A stretch of DNA of 64,000 nucleotides from the NCBI GenBank assembly GCA_017411715.1, contig JAFQPO010000004.1, positions 47,895 through 111,894 on the forward strand, in the 5' to 3' direction. The notes under the pieces are model-generated. The model saw nothing but the letters and a program-made list of their open reading frames with translations, was not told where the DNA came from and did no database searches. Below, in pieces: positions 1-7,849 of this stretch; the stretch's first letter is position 1, and every line of letters starts with the position of its first letter. The translations under genes and the position numbers were made by a program. This DNA is from Bacilli bacterium. GTDB lineage: Bacteria; Bacillota_I; Bacilli_A; ML615J-28; CAG-313.

Positions 1-1366
1 CAGCATTAAGGAAGGCTTCCTCTGTATTCATAATACCATAATAACACCCTGCATGACCAATGAATTCTAAGTCATGATCCCATACGACAGTAATATTTCT
101 TTTGACAGAAGTTGAATTTCCCTTTTTATCACTAACAGATAATATTATTTCGTAAGTTCCTCGCACGATATTATTTACTGTTCCTTCAACTGTGATGTTT
201 GAGGTGATATCTCCATCACGATTATCTATAGCGGTAACGTTTGTAAGAGGATCAAATGTTTCACCCGCTGAGATTGTGACATCTAGTTCTTCAACTTCTA
301 TTACGGGTGCTGTTTCATCAGGAGTAACAACATAAAATGTTTTAGATCCTGTAATTGCACCATTAACCATTGCGTTAGCAGTAATAGTTACTTCGCCTTC
401 TTTAAGGCCTTTAAGATATCCGCTGCTATTTATTTTGGCAATAGAAGGGTCACTTGAAATCCATACCGTTTGAACTGTAGCGCCATGTGGCATCATTTGA
501 GAATATAAATAGATAGTTTCGCCAATTTCAATTGTATCTGTTTCAGAAATAATACTCATGTAGCGTTCAAAGTAGTCGATTTCAACAGTGATTTCGCCGT
601 AAACATCAGGGTTATCAACGCTTGTAGCAATAACTTGAATGATACCTTCTTGAAGAGGAGAAAGAACTCCATCTTCAGAGATAGTTGCGATAGTATCATC
701 GGATGTTGACCAAATGATTTTACCTGTTGCATTAGATGGAATAGTACTTAAAGTATAAGTAGGTGTTTCTTCTAAATCAACTAGCGTTTTTCCATTAATG
801 TTTATTTTAGTGTAAGGAACATAGGCAATTATTTCACATGAATTACTGATGTTAGGATTATTAATAGAAGTAGCAGTAACTTTATATGTACCTGACTTTT
901 TAAATTCTAAATAATTATTATCAGTTATAATTACATTTTGTTCATCATTTGTTTCCCATTTTAATTCAGGGAATGATGCATTACTAGGAGAAATGGTTGC
1001 TTTTAGTGGAACTTTAGTGTTAATAGATACCCTAGAAGGTAGTTTGATTGTGATTTCTTCAACATCAATTGCTTTTGATATTATAATTGTAATATCTTTC
1101 ATGATACTTGTATTTGATGTTAGGGTTGCTCTTAAAATTGCAGTACCTTCTTTTAATGCTTCAATTTTACCATCTGCTGAGACATTTAATAATTCAGGAG
1201 TAGTAGTAGACCAAGAAACTGAAGAAGTAGATGTTGCAATTGTTGTTTCTTTTTCAACTAAAGTTGATTTGACTGATACATCAATAGTTGGTTGTTGGGT
1301 GTTGCAACTTACTACTAATAATAATGCGTAAAATAAAAAAGTAAATAAACAAATTCTTTTTTTCAT
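1..1366 (-). CDS. Secreted Ig-repeat lipoprotein leading into a GDPD-like domain (3' end off window)
   Basis: Open from an ATG at 1366 (minus strand, GAGGA upstream) to the window edge without a stop, so about 455 residues are visible and the C-terminus is missing. It begins with a lipoprotein signal peptide (hydrophobic stretch ending VVSC, Cys at about residue 21). Four Ig-like/BIG_2-type repeats follow, recognisable by the recurring pattern of a tryptophan, 'SxDxxIAxIxxxGxLxxLxEG' and 'VTATS', to about residue 350. A DUF5011-like repeat with 'AIDNRDGDIT' comes next. The last visible residues, FIGHAGCYYGIMNTEEAFLN, resemble the start of glycerophosphodiester phosphodiesterase domains (HRG...ENTxxAF). 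I infer a surface-anchored protein displaying a GDPD-type enzyme; the catalytic part lies outside the window, so activity is unproven. It is transcribed divergently from the 1482 gene. Confidence 0.8.
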   Translation of the reverse strand, partial: MKKRICLFTFLFYALLLVVSCNTQQPTIDVSVKSTLVEKETTIATSTSSVSWSTTTPELLNVSADGKIEALKEGTAILRATLTSNTSIMKDITIIISKAIDVEEITIKLPSRVSINTKVPLKATISPSNASFPELKWETNDEQNVIITDNNYLEFKKSGTYKVTATSINNPNISNSCEIIAYVPYTKININGKTLVDLEETPTYTLSTIPSNATGKIIWSTSDDTIATISEDGVLSPLQEGIIQVIATSVDNPDVYGEITVEIDYFERYMSIISETDTIEIGETIYLYSQMMPHGATVQTVWISSDPSIAKINSSGYLKGLKEGEVTITANAMVNGAITGSKTFYVVTPDETAPVIEVEELDVTISAGETFDPLTNVTAIDNRDGDITSNITVEGTVNNIVRGTYEIILSVSDKKGNSTSVKRNITVVWDHDLEFIGHAGCYYGIMNTEEAFLNA

Positions 1367-1423
1367 AATATCCTCGCTTTCTTACTAATATTATAATATA
1401 TTTTTTATTTTCAAACATTATAA

Positions 1424-1452
1424 TTGCAAAAAAACTAATATAATGATATAAT
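1424..1452 (+). promoter_or_regulatory. Promoter TTGCAA-17-TATAAT
   Basis: TTGCAA at 1424-1429 and TATAAT at 1447-1452 are separated by 17 bp, about 30 bp before the ATG at 1482. It should drive the two DUF4190-like genes. Confidence 0.7.
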
Positions 1453-1481
1453 AAAATAAGTATTTGAAAAGGAGCATTATT

Positions 1482-1904
1482 ATGGATAATGAAGAAAAAG
1501 TTTTATTAGTTGAAGAAGAAGCTTCTACAGAAGAACAAGAAGTTGTTACTGCTCAAGAAGAAGACGATGATGATGATAGTTCATTAGGCTTTGTAGCGTT
1601 CTTGGCATCTGTATTAGGATTAGCAGTATTTGGTATTATTTTTGGCTTTGTTCATTTAGCAAGTAAACAACAAAAATATCGTAAGCTAGCTGTTGCTGGT
1701 ATTGTTATTAGTACTGTTTCTTATGTAACAACAACAATTATTTTAGCTTGGTCTTATTCTATGCAAATATTATCAATGCTAATGAATATTGGTTTAGCAT
1801 CTGGTGCTAATCCTACTGGATTTTCAGTTGTGCTAATCTTAGTGCTTGTATTACCGGTTTTAGTATTAGTATTTACAATGTTTTTATTCTTAGCTAGAAA
1901 ATAA
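1482..1904 (+). CDS. DUF4190-like small membrane protein
   Basis: 140 residues. The first 40 are very acidic (Glu-rich, then a run of Asp), followed by three predicted membrane helices at about residues 43-65, 75-98 and 112-137. The spacing of the first two helices, with a basic 'KQQKYRKLA' loop and 'AGIVIS' at the start of the second, is typical of DUF4190 proteins. The ATG at 1482 is chosen because AAAGGAG lies 8 bp upstream; an in-frame TTG at 1464 has no ribosome-binding site. Probably co-transcribed with the zinc-ribbon gene 17 bp downstream. Function is unknown; the acidic segment is probably cytoplasmic. Confidence 0.7.
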   Translation: MDNEEKVLLVEEEASTEEQEVVTAQEEDDDDDSSLGFVAFLASVLGLAVFGIIFGFVHLASKQQKYRKLAVAGIVISTVSYVTTTIILAWSYSMQILSMLMNIGLASGANPTGFSVVLILVLVLPVLVLVFTMFLFLARK

Positions 1905-1921
1905 ATTGATAGGTGAAAGTT

Positions 1922-2275
1922 ATGAAATGTTCAGTTTGCGGTGGAAAAGTTTATGAAACTGATAATTTCTGTGAAAAATGTGGAGCCGATTTAAAAGTGC
2001 AACCACCACTTGCTAAAAAGAATGATGACTTAGCAATTGTTGGATTTGTGTTAGCTTTTATTTTCCCACTTGTTGGGTTAATTCTTTCATGCATATCATT
2101 TAATAAAATAAAAAAAGAAGATTTAGCAGGTAAAGAATTTGCATTAGCAGGAATTATTATAAGTGCAGCTCAATTAGGAATAGGTTTGATTAGCTCACTT
2201 ATTGGATTAATTGGATTTTTTGAATATTTTATTGAAATTATTATTACGCTAGTAAGTATTTTCTCACAAGTTTAG
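1922..2275 (+). CDS. Zinc-ribbon DUF4190-type membrane protein
   Basis: 117 residues. The N-terminus carries a zinc ribbon (Cys3, Cys6, Cys17, Cys20; CSVCG and CEKCG). Two or three hydrophobic helices follow at about residues 37-60 and 77-115, separated by a short basic loop 'NKIKKEDLAGKEFA', the DUF4190 arrangement. The ATG at 1922 follows AGGTG by 6 bp; the upstream GTG at 1913 is less likely. It is the second gene of an apparent two-gene operon with 1482-1904, with which it shares the membrane fold. Zinc-ribbon plus DUF4190 proteins are common and uncharacterised in Bacillota, so no function is assigned. Confidence 0.7.
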   Translation: MKCSVCGGKVYETDNFCEKCGADLKVQPPLAKKNDDLAIVGFVLAFIFPLVGLILSCISFNKIKKEDLAGKEFALAGIIISAAQLGIGLISSLIGLIGFFEYFIEIIITLVSIFSQV

Positions 2276-2305
2276 TAAAAATATTTACAAATGAATTCTA
2301 AATCG

Positions 2306-2334
2306 TTGCATTTTTTGAAATACTGTGTTATAAT
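2306..2334 (+). promoter_or_regulatory. Promoter TTGCAT-17-TATAAT with extended -10
   Basis: TTGCAT at 2306-2311 and TATAAT at 2329-2334 are 17 bp apart, with TG one base before the -10 box. It lies directly ahead of the DUF898-like gene at 2377, whose codon usage suggests strong expression. Confidence 0.75.
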
Positions 2335-2376
2335 ATGGTATAAGATTTTATTTTAAAGGAAAAAAAGGAGACAATT

Positions 2377-3012
2377 ATGGAAAATAAATCTGTTTTTAAA
2401 GGGACTGCATTAGGATTATTCGGTCACGTTTTACTAGGAAGTTTATTAACAAGTGTTACTTGTGGTATTATGGCTCCATGGGCAGTTTGCTATGTTGCTG
2501 AATACGTTGCATCAAACACTTATGTTAGTGGACGTCAATTAGAATTCAAAGGAACTTTCGGTGGTTTATTTGGTTCTTATATTAAATGGTTCTTATTATC
2601 AATCGTTACTTGTGGTATCTATAGCTTCTGGCTAGTTGGTAACATGGTTAAATGGATGATTTCTAATCTTCATTTCGCTGACAACCAAGGTGCTTTAACT
2701 TCTGAATACACTGGTTCTGCATTAAGTGTTTTCGGTTACTGCTTCTTATCTGGTTTATTATCAAGTGTTACTTGCGGTATCGCTGCTCCATGGGCAATCG
2801 CTATGTTATTAAAGAACATTTTATCTCAAGCTGTTATCGATGGTGAAAAATTAACTAACGATTGCAACGGTGGATCATTCTTCGTTACTTATTTCGTAGG
2901 TTTAATTTTATCTGGTATCACTTGCGGTATTTACAGCATTTGGTTCGCTGCTAAAGTTGTTGGATGGGTTGTTGAACACACATCTGCACCTGAAGCTGCT
3001 CCTGCTGAATAA
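2377..3012 (+). CDS. DUF898 (YjgN)-like repeat membrane protein, highly codon-biased
   Basis: 211 residues made of four copies of a unit in which a hydrophobic helix ends in T-C-G-I, is followed by 'APW' or 'YSxW', and leads into a short loop (TCGIMAPW, TCGIYSFW, TCGIAAPW, TCGIYSIW). This is the DUF898 signature (TLGIYxxW in other bacteria), here with Cys replacing Leu. The start has AAGGAG upstream. Unlike most neighbours the gene uses many C-ending codons (TTC, TAC, AAC, ATC), which suggests high expression. A paralogue lies at 3729-4358. DUF898 proteins are integral membrane proteins of unknown role. Confidence 0.7.
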   Translation: MENKSVFKGTALGLFGHVLLGSLLTSVTCGIMAPWAVCYVAEYVASNTYVSGRQLEFKGTFGGLFGSYIKWFLLSIVTCGIYSFWLVGNMVKWMISNLHFADNQGALTSEYTGSALSVFGYCFLSGLLSSVTCGIAAPWAIAMLLKNILSQAVIDGEKLTNDCNGGSFFVTYFVGLILSGITCGIYSIWFAAKVVGWVVEHTSAPEAAPAE

Positions 3013-3039
3013 TCAAGTAGAACAATAAATTAAAAACAT

Positions 3040-3068
3040 TAAGGGGTTCGTAAGAATCCCTTACTTTT
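3040..3068 (+). terminator. Intrinsic terminator
   Basis: Stem TAAGGGGTTC / GAATCCCTTA with a GTAA loop, followed by CTTTTTA. It ends the 2377-3012 transcript and lies just before the P-loop kinase start, so that gene may depend on read-through. Confidence 0.65.
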
Positions 3069-3081
3069 TATAGGAGAAGAT

Positions 3082-3636
3082 ATGAAAGGATTAAAATTAG
3101 GACAAAAGGTTTTAATTATTGGAAGTCCTGGTAGTGGTAAAAGCACACTAGGTAAAAAACTTCATAAAATTACTAATTATCCATTACATCATTTAGACGT
3201 AATATGGTGGCGTCCTAATTGGACTCACATATCGGATGATGAATTTTTAAATAAAATAAATAGTATTACTAGTACTGATGCGTGGATTATTGATGGACAA
3301 TACTCTAGAAATTTAGAAGTTCGACTACAAAAAGCTGATACAGTTATTTTTCTGGATTATAAAAGAGGAGTATGTATTAGTAGAATATTGAAAAGAATAA
3401 TTAAATATCATAAAATACCACGTGATGACATTTATGAAGGATGCCCTGAAAAACTAGATTTTTCTTTTTTAAAATGGACATGGGGATATCCAAAACGTGA
3501 AAAACCCAATATTTATAAATTTATGAAAAAATACGAAAATGTTAATTGGATTGTCTTTAAGAATACCAAAGAATTAAATAAGTATCTTAAAATATTAGAA
3601 AACAACTCATTTTTACCATCTTTAAAAAGACATTAA
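3082..3636 (+). CDS. P-loop adenylate-kinase-like protein (FlaR/topology-modulation family)
   Basis: 184 residues with a Walker A motif GSPGSGKST at residues 14-22, then 'HHLDVIWWRPNW', 'WIIDGQYS' and 'ADTVIFLDYKR'. This is the pattern of the small AAA_17/adenylate-kinase-like family often annotated 'DNA topology modulation protein'. The family name rests on weak evidence; the fold suggests a nucleotide or small-molecule phosphotransferase. The ATG follows AGGAGA. It sits between two DUF898 paralogues with no obvious functional link and is probably cytoplasmic. Confidence 0.65.
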   Translation: MKGLKLGQKVLIIGSPGSGKSTLGKKLHKITNYPLHHLDVIWWRPNWTHISDDEFLNKINSITSTDAWIIDGQYSRNLEVRLQKADTVIFLDYKRGVCISRILKRIIKYHKIPRDDIYEGCPEKLDFSFLKWTWGYPKREKPNIYKFMKKYENVNWIVFKNTKELNKYLKILENNSFLPSLKRH

Positions 3637-3667
3637 TCAACATAATTTGATATTTTGTGCATATATT

Positions 3668-3696
3668 TTGATATAATATAGATAATACATTATAAT
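3668..3696 (+). promoter_or_regulatory. Promoter TTGATA-17-TATAAT
   Basis: TTGATA at 3668-3673 and TATAAT at 3691-3696 are 17 bp apart, 32 bp before the ATG at 3729. A second, weaker pair (TTGATA 3647, TATAAT 3672, 19 bp spacer) overlaps upstream, so tandem promoters are possible. Confidence 0.65.
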
Positions 3697-3728
3697 GTTA
3701 TAAATAATACACAGGAAAAGAGGAGAAA

Positions 3729-4358
3729 ATGAGAAAATCTGTTTACAATGGTTCAGTTGGTGGATTGTTTGGACAAATGTTTATTGCTAGTTTAGTAGCA
3801 TCAGTTACTTGTGGGATTATGACTCCATGGGCTGTATGTTATGTAGTTAAATATATTATTAATAATTCATCTATTAATGGACGCCAATTAAAATTTACTG
3901 GTAGCGCATTGTCATATTTTGGCAATTGCTTATTATGGGGATTATTAATATCTGTAACATGTGGTATTTATACATTCTGGGTTGCTGGTGATCAATTAAA
4001 ATGGTTTATCAAGAATATCCATTTTGAAGATAGTCAAGGTTCACCTGTTAGTGAATATGATGGTTCATCTTTACGTTTAGGATGCTATTTGATTATCACT
4101 GGAAGTTTAATGGGTAGTGTTGTTTTAGCTCCATGGCTTGCAACTTTACTAATTAAAAAAATTATTGCCAATGTTACAATTGATGGTGAAAAATTACACT
4201 TTGAATATGATGAATCTAGATTCTTAGATTACTATTTAGCTAATTTCTTAGTATTTGTTACTTGTGGTATTTATAGCTTTTGGTTAAATCATTATCTAGT
4301 TGAATGGTTCATTACAGGAGTAAATACTAATGAACCTGAGCTTCTTATAGAAGGCTAA
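3729..4358 (+). CDS. DUF898 (YjgN)-like repeat membrane protein, paralogue
   Basis: 209 residues, clearly homologous over its whole length to the protein at 2377-3012. It has TCGIMTPW, TCGIYTFW and TCGIYSFW, but the third repeat has lost the TCGI element ('MGSVVLAPW'). Shared features include 'NGRQLKFTG' for 'SGRQLEFKG' and 'VTIDGEKLHF' for 'VIDGEKLTN'. Codon usage is ordinary and A/T-ending, unlike its paralogue. The start has AAAGAGGAG upstream and its own promoter. An intrinsic terminator follows. Unknown function; a local duplication that has diverged. Confidence 0.7.
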   Translation: MRKSVYNGSVGGLFGQMFIASLVASVTCGIMTPWAVCYVVKYIINNSSINGRQLKFTGSALSYFGNCLLWGLLISVTCGIYTFWVAGDQLKWFIKNIHFEDSQGSPVSEYDGSSLRLGCYLIITGSLMGSVVLAPWLATLLIKKIIANVTIDGEKLHFEYDESRFLDYYLANFLVFVTCGIYSFWLNHYLVEWFITGVNTNEPELLIEG

Positions 4359-4392
4359 TAATAATTTATTTATGTGTATTATTGTGAAAAAT

Positions 4393-4424
4393 GGACTTTA
4401 GCAAGCTATTAAAGTCCTTTTTTT
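4393..4424 (+). terminator. Intrinsic terminator
   Basis: Stem GGACTTTA / TAAAGTCC (4393-4400 with 4410-4417), 9-base loop, then seven T. It ends the 3729-4358 transcript. Confidence 0.75.
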
Positions 4425-4439
4425 GTTATTGTTATTTGG

Positions 4440-4468
4440 TTTACTTTTTAGCTAAATTATAGTATAAT
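4440..4468 (+). promoter_or_regulatory. Promoter TTTACT-17-TATAAT
   Basis: TTTACT at 4440-4445 and TATAAT at 4463-4468 with a 17 bp spacer, ahead of the tandem VanZ/Ig genes. Confidence 0.55.
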
Positions 4469-4514
4469 AACAATGTTGTGCGAAATATAATTGTAGTAGG
4501 AAATGGAATATTAT

Positions 4515-6119
4515 ATGAAGAAGTTTATCTCTCTAACATGTTTATTAGTATGGTCTATTACCCTTGTTTTAATTTTAACTTTTGCTACTGACGTAGCAGC
4601 TTTTATTACTGATACATTATCAAGCGTATATCATATTTATATTGATAGTGTTGATGTTGAAGATATTAATCTAAACTTACAATCTGATTATAAGCCTAAT
4701 AGATATTATCCATTGCAATACGAGGTAAAAACCAAAGGAAATAAATATACACCATTAAAGTTTGAAAATTTAACTCTTGAATATTTAAATTTATATACAG
4801 ATGGTTCATTTACAACTAAGGAGATAGAAGAAGATTACGCAGTTGGAAAAATTAAAATAACAGCGTCTTACGATTTAGATTTTGAAAAGATTATAGAAAT
4901 ACCTATTAAAAAAGTTTATCCTGATGTAATGAAACTAACTGCCTTTACTGCATCAGTTCATCTTACTACGACAACTCCGCAAATTGGGATACCTTTTTAT
5001 GTATATCCACAATTTAATCCTGATTTAGAATTTACTGAACGAAGTATAGAGTTTACATACGATCAAGAGTATTTAGAATTAAGAGATACAAATTGTTTTG
5101 TCGGCAAAAAAGAAGGAACAACAACAATTACTGCTACTATGAAAAATGGTTTATCTGATAGTTATGAAATTACAATCACTCCTGCTCCTATAGAAGTTAC
5201 TGAGTTTGATGATGTTAGATTCTATTATTATGAAAGTGAAGATTGGGATGAAAATACTGGTATTGGCTATAAATCAGGAGTATTTTATCCAATTCTTAAA
5301 TTAAATGGTGAATCATTATATACAGATTTTACAATTACATCTAGTGATAAATCTATTGTCGATATTGGATATATTGGATTTATTCATTTTAAAGAAGTCG
5401 GTGATGCTGTAGTTACAATAACGTTACCAAATGGTTTTAAAAAAGAATACCCTGTTAGTGTACGTAATCATATTAATCTCCCATCATTTAGTTGTAGTAC
5501 GATGAATTCTGATGGAGTAATTGAAGTGCCTGTTAGGGGGAAAACAGAAATTAGATATCAATTTCCTGAATTATCAGATGATGAGTATCAATATAAAAAA
5601 GTAGGTGCTAAATCAAATGGAAAAGTAAATGTTGCCGCTTTAGGTAGTAATGCATTTGTAATCACAGCAAATGAGCTAGGTGAGACAACAATTACTTTAT
5701 ATATGGATGATGGCTTTAGCCCACGCGCTGAAAAAACATTTAAGGTGAGAATTGTTAAAAATCCTAATGTACTTATTCAAAGAGAATTTGATTTTACTAA
5801 GTTTGTCGCCAAAATATTAGGACATATGGGATTATTTATGATAGAAGCTTTAATTGCTTTCTGGGCATTACATACAATGCATTTTAAGAGACATTGGTTA
5901 GAAGGAATCATTTTTATTGTAATTGGTCTTTTAGTAGGCTTTATATCTGAATTTATTCAACTATTTATGCCAAAAAGAAATGGCGCTATCAAAGATGTAG
6001 GAATTGACATGCTAGGGTATATGATAGGATTTGGTATTGCTATTGCTGGTTTCTTAATATATAAAAAAATTAAAAAGACTAAATATCAACATGAAATAAA
6101 AACTGCTGAACATCATTAA
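4515..6119 (+). CDS. VanZ-family membrane protein with large Ig-like extracytoplasmic insertion (copy 1)
   Basis: 534 residues from the ATG at 4515, which aligns with the start of the tandem paralogue; an ATG at 4503 lies only 2 bp after AGG. A single N-terminal membrane helix (about residues 5-32) is followed by about 400 polar residues with at least two BIG_2/Ig-like units, for example 'SSDKSIVDIG...FKEVGDAVVTITL'. The C-terminus has three helices with the VanZ signature: 'GHMGLFMIEAL', 'ISEFIQLFMPKRN', 'KDVGIDMLGYMIGF'. In ordinary VanZ domains the four helices are close together, so the Ig-like region appears to sit between helix 1 and helix 2. VanZ is linked to teicoplanin resistance, but most homologues have no known role. 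I infer a cell-surface protein, possibly binding wall or glycan. Confidence 0.75.
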   Translation: MKKFISLTCLLVWSITLVLILTFATDVAAFITDTLSSVYHIYIDSVDVEDINLNLQSDYKPNRYYPLQYEVKTKGNKYTPLKFENLTLEYLNLYTDGSFTTKEIEEDYAVGKIKITASYDLDFEKIIEIPIKKVYPDVMKLTAFTASVHLTTTTPQIGIPFYVYPQFNPDLEFTERSIEFTYDQEYLELRDTNCFVGKKEGTTTITATMKNGLSDSYEITITPAPIEVTEFDDVRFYYYESEDWDENTGIGYKSGVFYPILKLNGESLYTDFTITSSDKSIVDIGYIGFIHFKEVGDAVVTITLPNGFKKEYPVSVRNHINLPSFSCSTMNSDGVIEVPVRGKTEIRYQFPELSDDEYQYKKVGAKSNGKVNVAALGSNAFVITANELGETTITLYMDDGFSPRAEKTFKVRIVKNPNVLIQREFDFTKFVAKILGHMGLFMIEALIAFWALHTMHFKRHWLEGIIFIVIGLLVGFISEFIQLFMPKRNGAIKDVGIDMLGYMIGFGIAIAGFLIYKKIKKTKYQHEIKTAEHH

Positions 6120-6135
6120 TTTTATGGAGGGTTTT

Positions 6136-7740
6136 GTGAATAAAATAATATCAACAATTAGTTTAATATTATGGTCTATTATTGTAATACTTGTTTTATC
6201 ATTCGGAACAAAAATATCATCAAAAATTTTTGCTTCATTATATGAAAAATACACTTATTACTCTAGTAGAGTTGACATCACTAACTTTGAATTAGAAAAA
6301 CAAGATTTTTATTTAATAAATAAGAATTATACACTAAAGTATCAAATTGAAACTAATAAAGACAAAGAAGTTAAACTAATTTTTGAATCATTAAATCCTG
6401 ATGTTTTTGAAGTTACTAAAACCGGAGTTATTAAAGGTCTAGATTTTGAGGGTAATGTTCAAACAGGATATTTAAGAGTTACTTCTGCAAATGATGAAGA
6501 TTTCACAAAAGACATTGAACTAACCTTCAAAAAAGTATATCCTGATAGCATTTCTGCGGTAAACGTAAGAACTGCTCTTTATAAATTGACTAGCAATGTT
6601 TATGTTGATTCGTATTTTTATGCTTATCCATCTTTTAAATCTGAAAATGGCTATACAGAAAAAGATTTTGAATATATTTATGATCCTGAATATTTTGAAC
6701 ACATTGAAGGATATTTATTCTATGCTAAAAAGACAGGTAAGAATATTGAAATGACAATAAGCATGGATAATGGTCGTTTAACTAAAACTAGAAAAATTAA
6801 TGTTTTAGAAAATCAAACAATTGTTGAACAACTTGATAAAATTGAATTTTATGAAAGTACTAAGCTAGTTGATTTAAACTTGCCAACTCTTACTAATAAA
6901 GTATATTACATGCGTTTTGTCGCAAATGAAAAAGATGTTCATATGCCATATACTGTTACAAGTAGTGATGATAAAATTGTAACAATTGATAAATATGGAA
7001 GAATTAATACTAAAAAAGCAGGCGACGCCACTATTACTATTACATTACAAAATGGTACTACTTATCATCAAGATATCAAGGTTAGAAATACATTAACCTT
7101 ACCAACTTTTTCTAATCTTCCATGTAATGATTCTAATATAATAGAAATTAAATATATGGATAAAATAGAATTTAAATATACTTTCCCAGAAGAAGCAAAG
7201 TTTAAATCGATGAAATTTGAATACGATAAAAATGCTTTGACGATAACTACTAAAAATAGCTCAGTCTTTTTAACAGGTAAACAAAAAGGTGATACTAGTT
7301 TTAAAGTATATTTAGATGATGGTATTGATTATATTGAACAAGAATTCTCAGTAACTGTTGTTGATAATCCAGATTATTTAGGTACTAAAAGACAAATTTT
7401 ACAAACTATTTTTGGTAAAGTATTTGGTCATATGGGGTTATTCTGCGTAGAAGCAATATTTGCTTTGTGGTTTGTGACTTCATTCAAATTTAAACATCAC
7501 TATACTGAAGGTATAATTTATGTTGGAATTGGAGGAACAATAGCTTGTATTACGGAGTTTATCCAAAGATTCTTACCTGGTAGAAATCCGACAATGAGAG
7601 ACGTTGCGATAGACATGCTGGGTTATACAATTGGCTTTGTTTTCATATTTAGTATATTATTAATAATTAAATTAATTTCATGGATTAAAAATAATCATGA
7701 TCCTGATGAGTTAACAATTCATTCTGCAAGTAAAGAATAG
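6136..7740 (+). CDS. VanZ-family membrane protein with large Ig-like extracytoplasmic insertion (copy 2)
   Basis: 534 residues, the same length as the preceding copy and co-linear throughout. The GTG at 6136 follows GGAGGG by 4 bp and gives 'MNKIISTISLILW', matching 'MKKFISLTCLLVW' of copy 1; an ATG at 6124 overlaps the ribosome-binding site. Helix 1 is at about residues 4-30. Ig-like units include 'SSDDKIVTID...TKKAGDATITITL'. The C-terminal VanZ helices carry 'GHMGLFCVEAI', 'ITEFIQRFLPGRN' and 'RDVAIDMLGYTIGF'. The gap of 16 bp to copy 1 indicates one transcript, closed by a strong terminator. The loops have diverged, but both VanZ motifs are intact, so both copies look functional. Confidence 0.75.
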   Translation: MNKIISTISLILWSIIVILVLSFGTKISSKIFASLYEKYTYYSSRVDITNFELEKQDFYLINKNYTLKYQIETNKDKEVKLIFESLNPDVFEVTKTGVIKGLDFEGNVQTGYLRVTSANDEDFTKDIELTFKKVYPDSISAVNVRTALYKLTSNVYVDSYFYAYPSFKSENGYTEKDFEYIYDPEYFEHIEGYLFYAKKTGKNIEMTISMDNGRLTKTRKINVLENQTIVEQLDKIEFYESTKLVDLNLPTLTNKVYYMRFVANEKDVHMPYTVTSSDDKIVTIDKYGRINTKKAGDATITITLQNGTTYHQDIKVRNTLTLPTFSNLPCNDSNIIEIKYMDKIEFKYTFPEEAKFKSMKFEYDKNALTITTKNSSVFLTGKQKGDTSFKVYLDDGIDYIEQEFSVTVVDNPDYLGTKRQILQTIFGKVFGHMGLFCVEAIFALWFVTSFKFKHHYTEGIIYVGIGGTIACITEFIQRFLPGRNPTMRDVAIDMLGYTIGFVFIFSILLIIKLISWIKNNHDPDELTIHSASKE

Positions 7741-7773
7741 ATATTAGATAATTGTTATCTAATATCTTTTTTT
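7739..7773 (+). terminator. Intrinsic terminator
   Basis: A perfect 13-bp stem (7739-7751 with 7755-7767), TTG loop, then six T. It overlaps the stop codon of the second VanZ gene. Confidence 0.8.
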
Positions 7774-7785
7774 AATTATATAAAT

Positions 7786-7814
7786 TTGCAATTTCTATTA
7801 ATTTGTGTTATAAT
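7786..7814 (+). promoter_or_regulatory. Promoter TTGCAA-17-TATAAT with extended -10
   Basis: TTGCAA at 7786-7791, 17 bp spacer, TATAAT at 7809-7814 with TG one base upstream. It should drive the radical SAM-LytTR-DUF3021 operon. Confidence 0.75.
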
Positions 7815-7849
7815 TTGATATAATATTAATATGAAATGATGGTGATTAG

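Noticed and set aside
993..1331. Plus-strand ORF of 112 codons near the left edge
   Set aside because: It is the antisense shadow of the minus-strand Ig lipoprotein, which has a signal peptide, start site and repeats.
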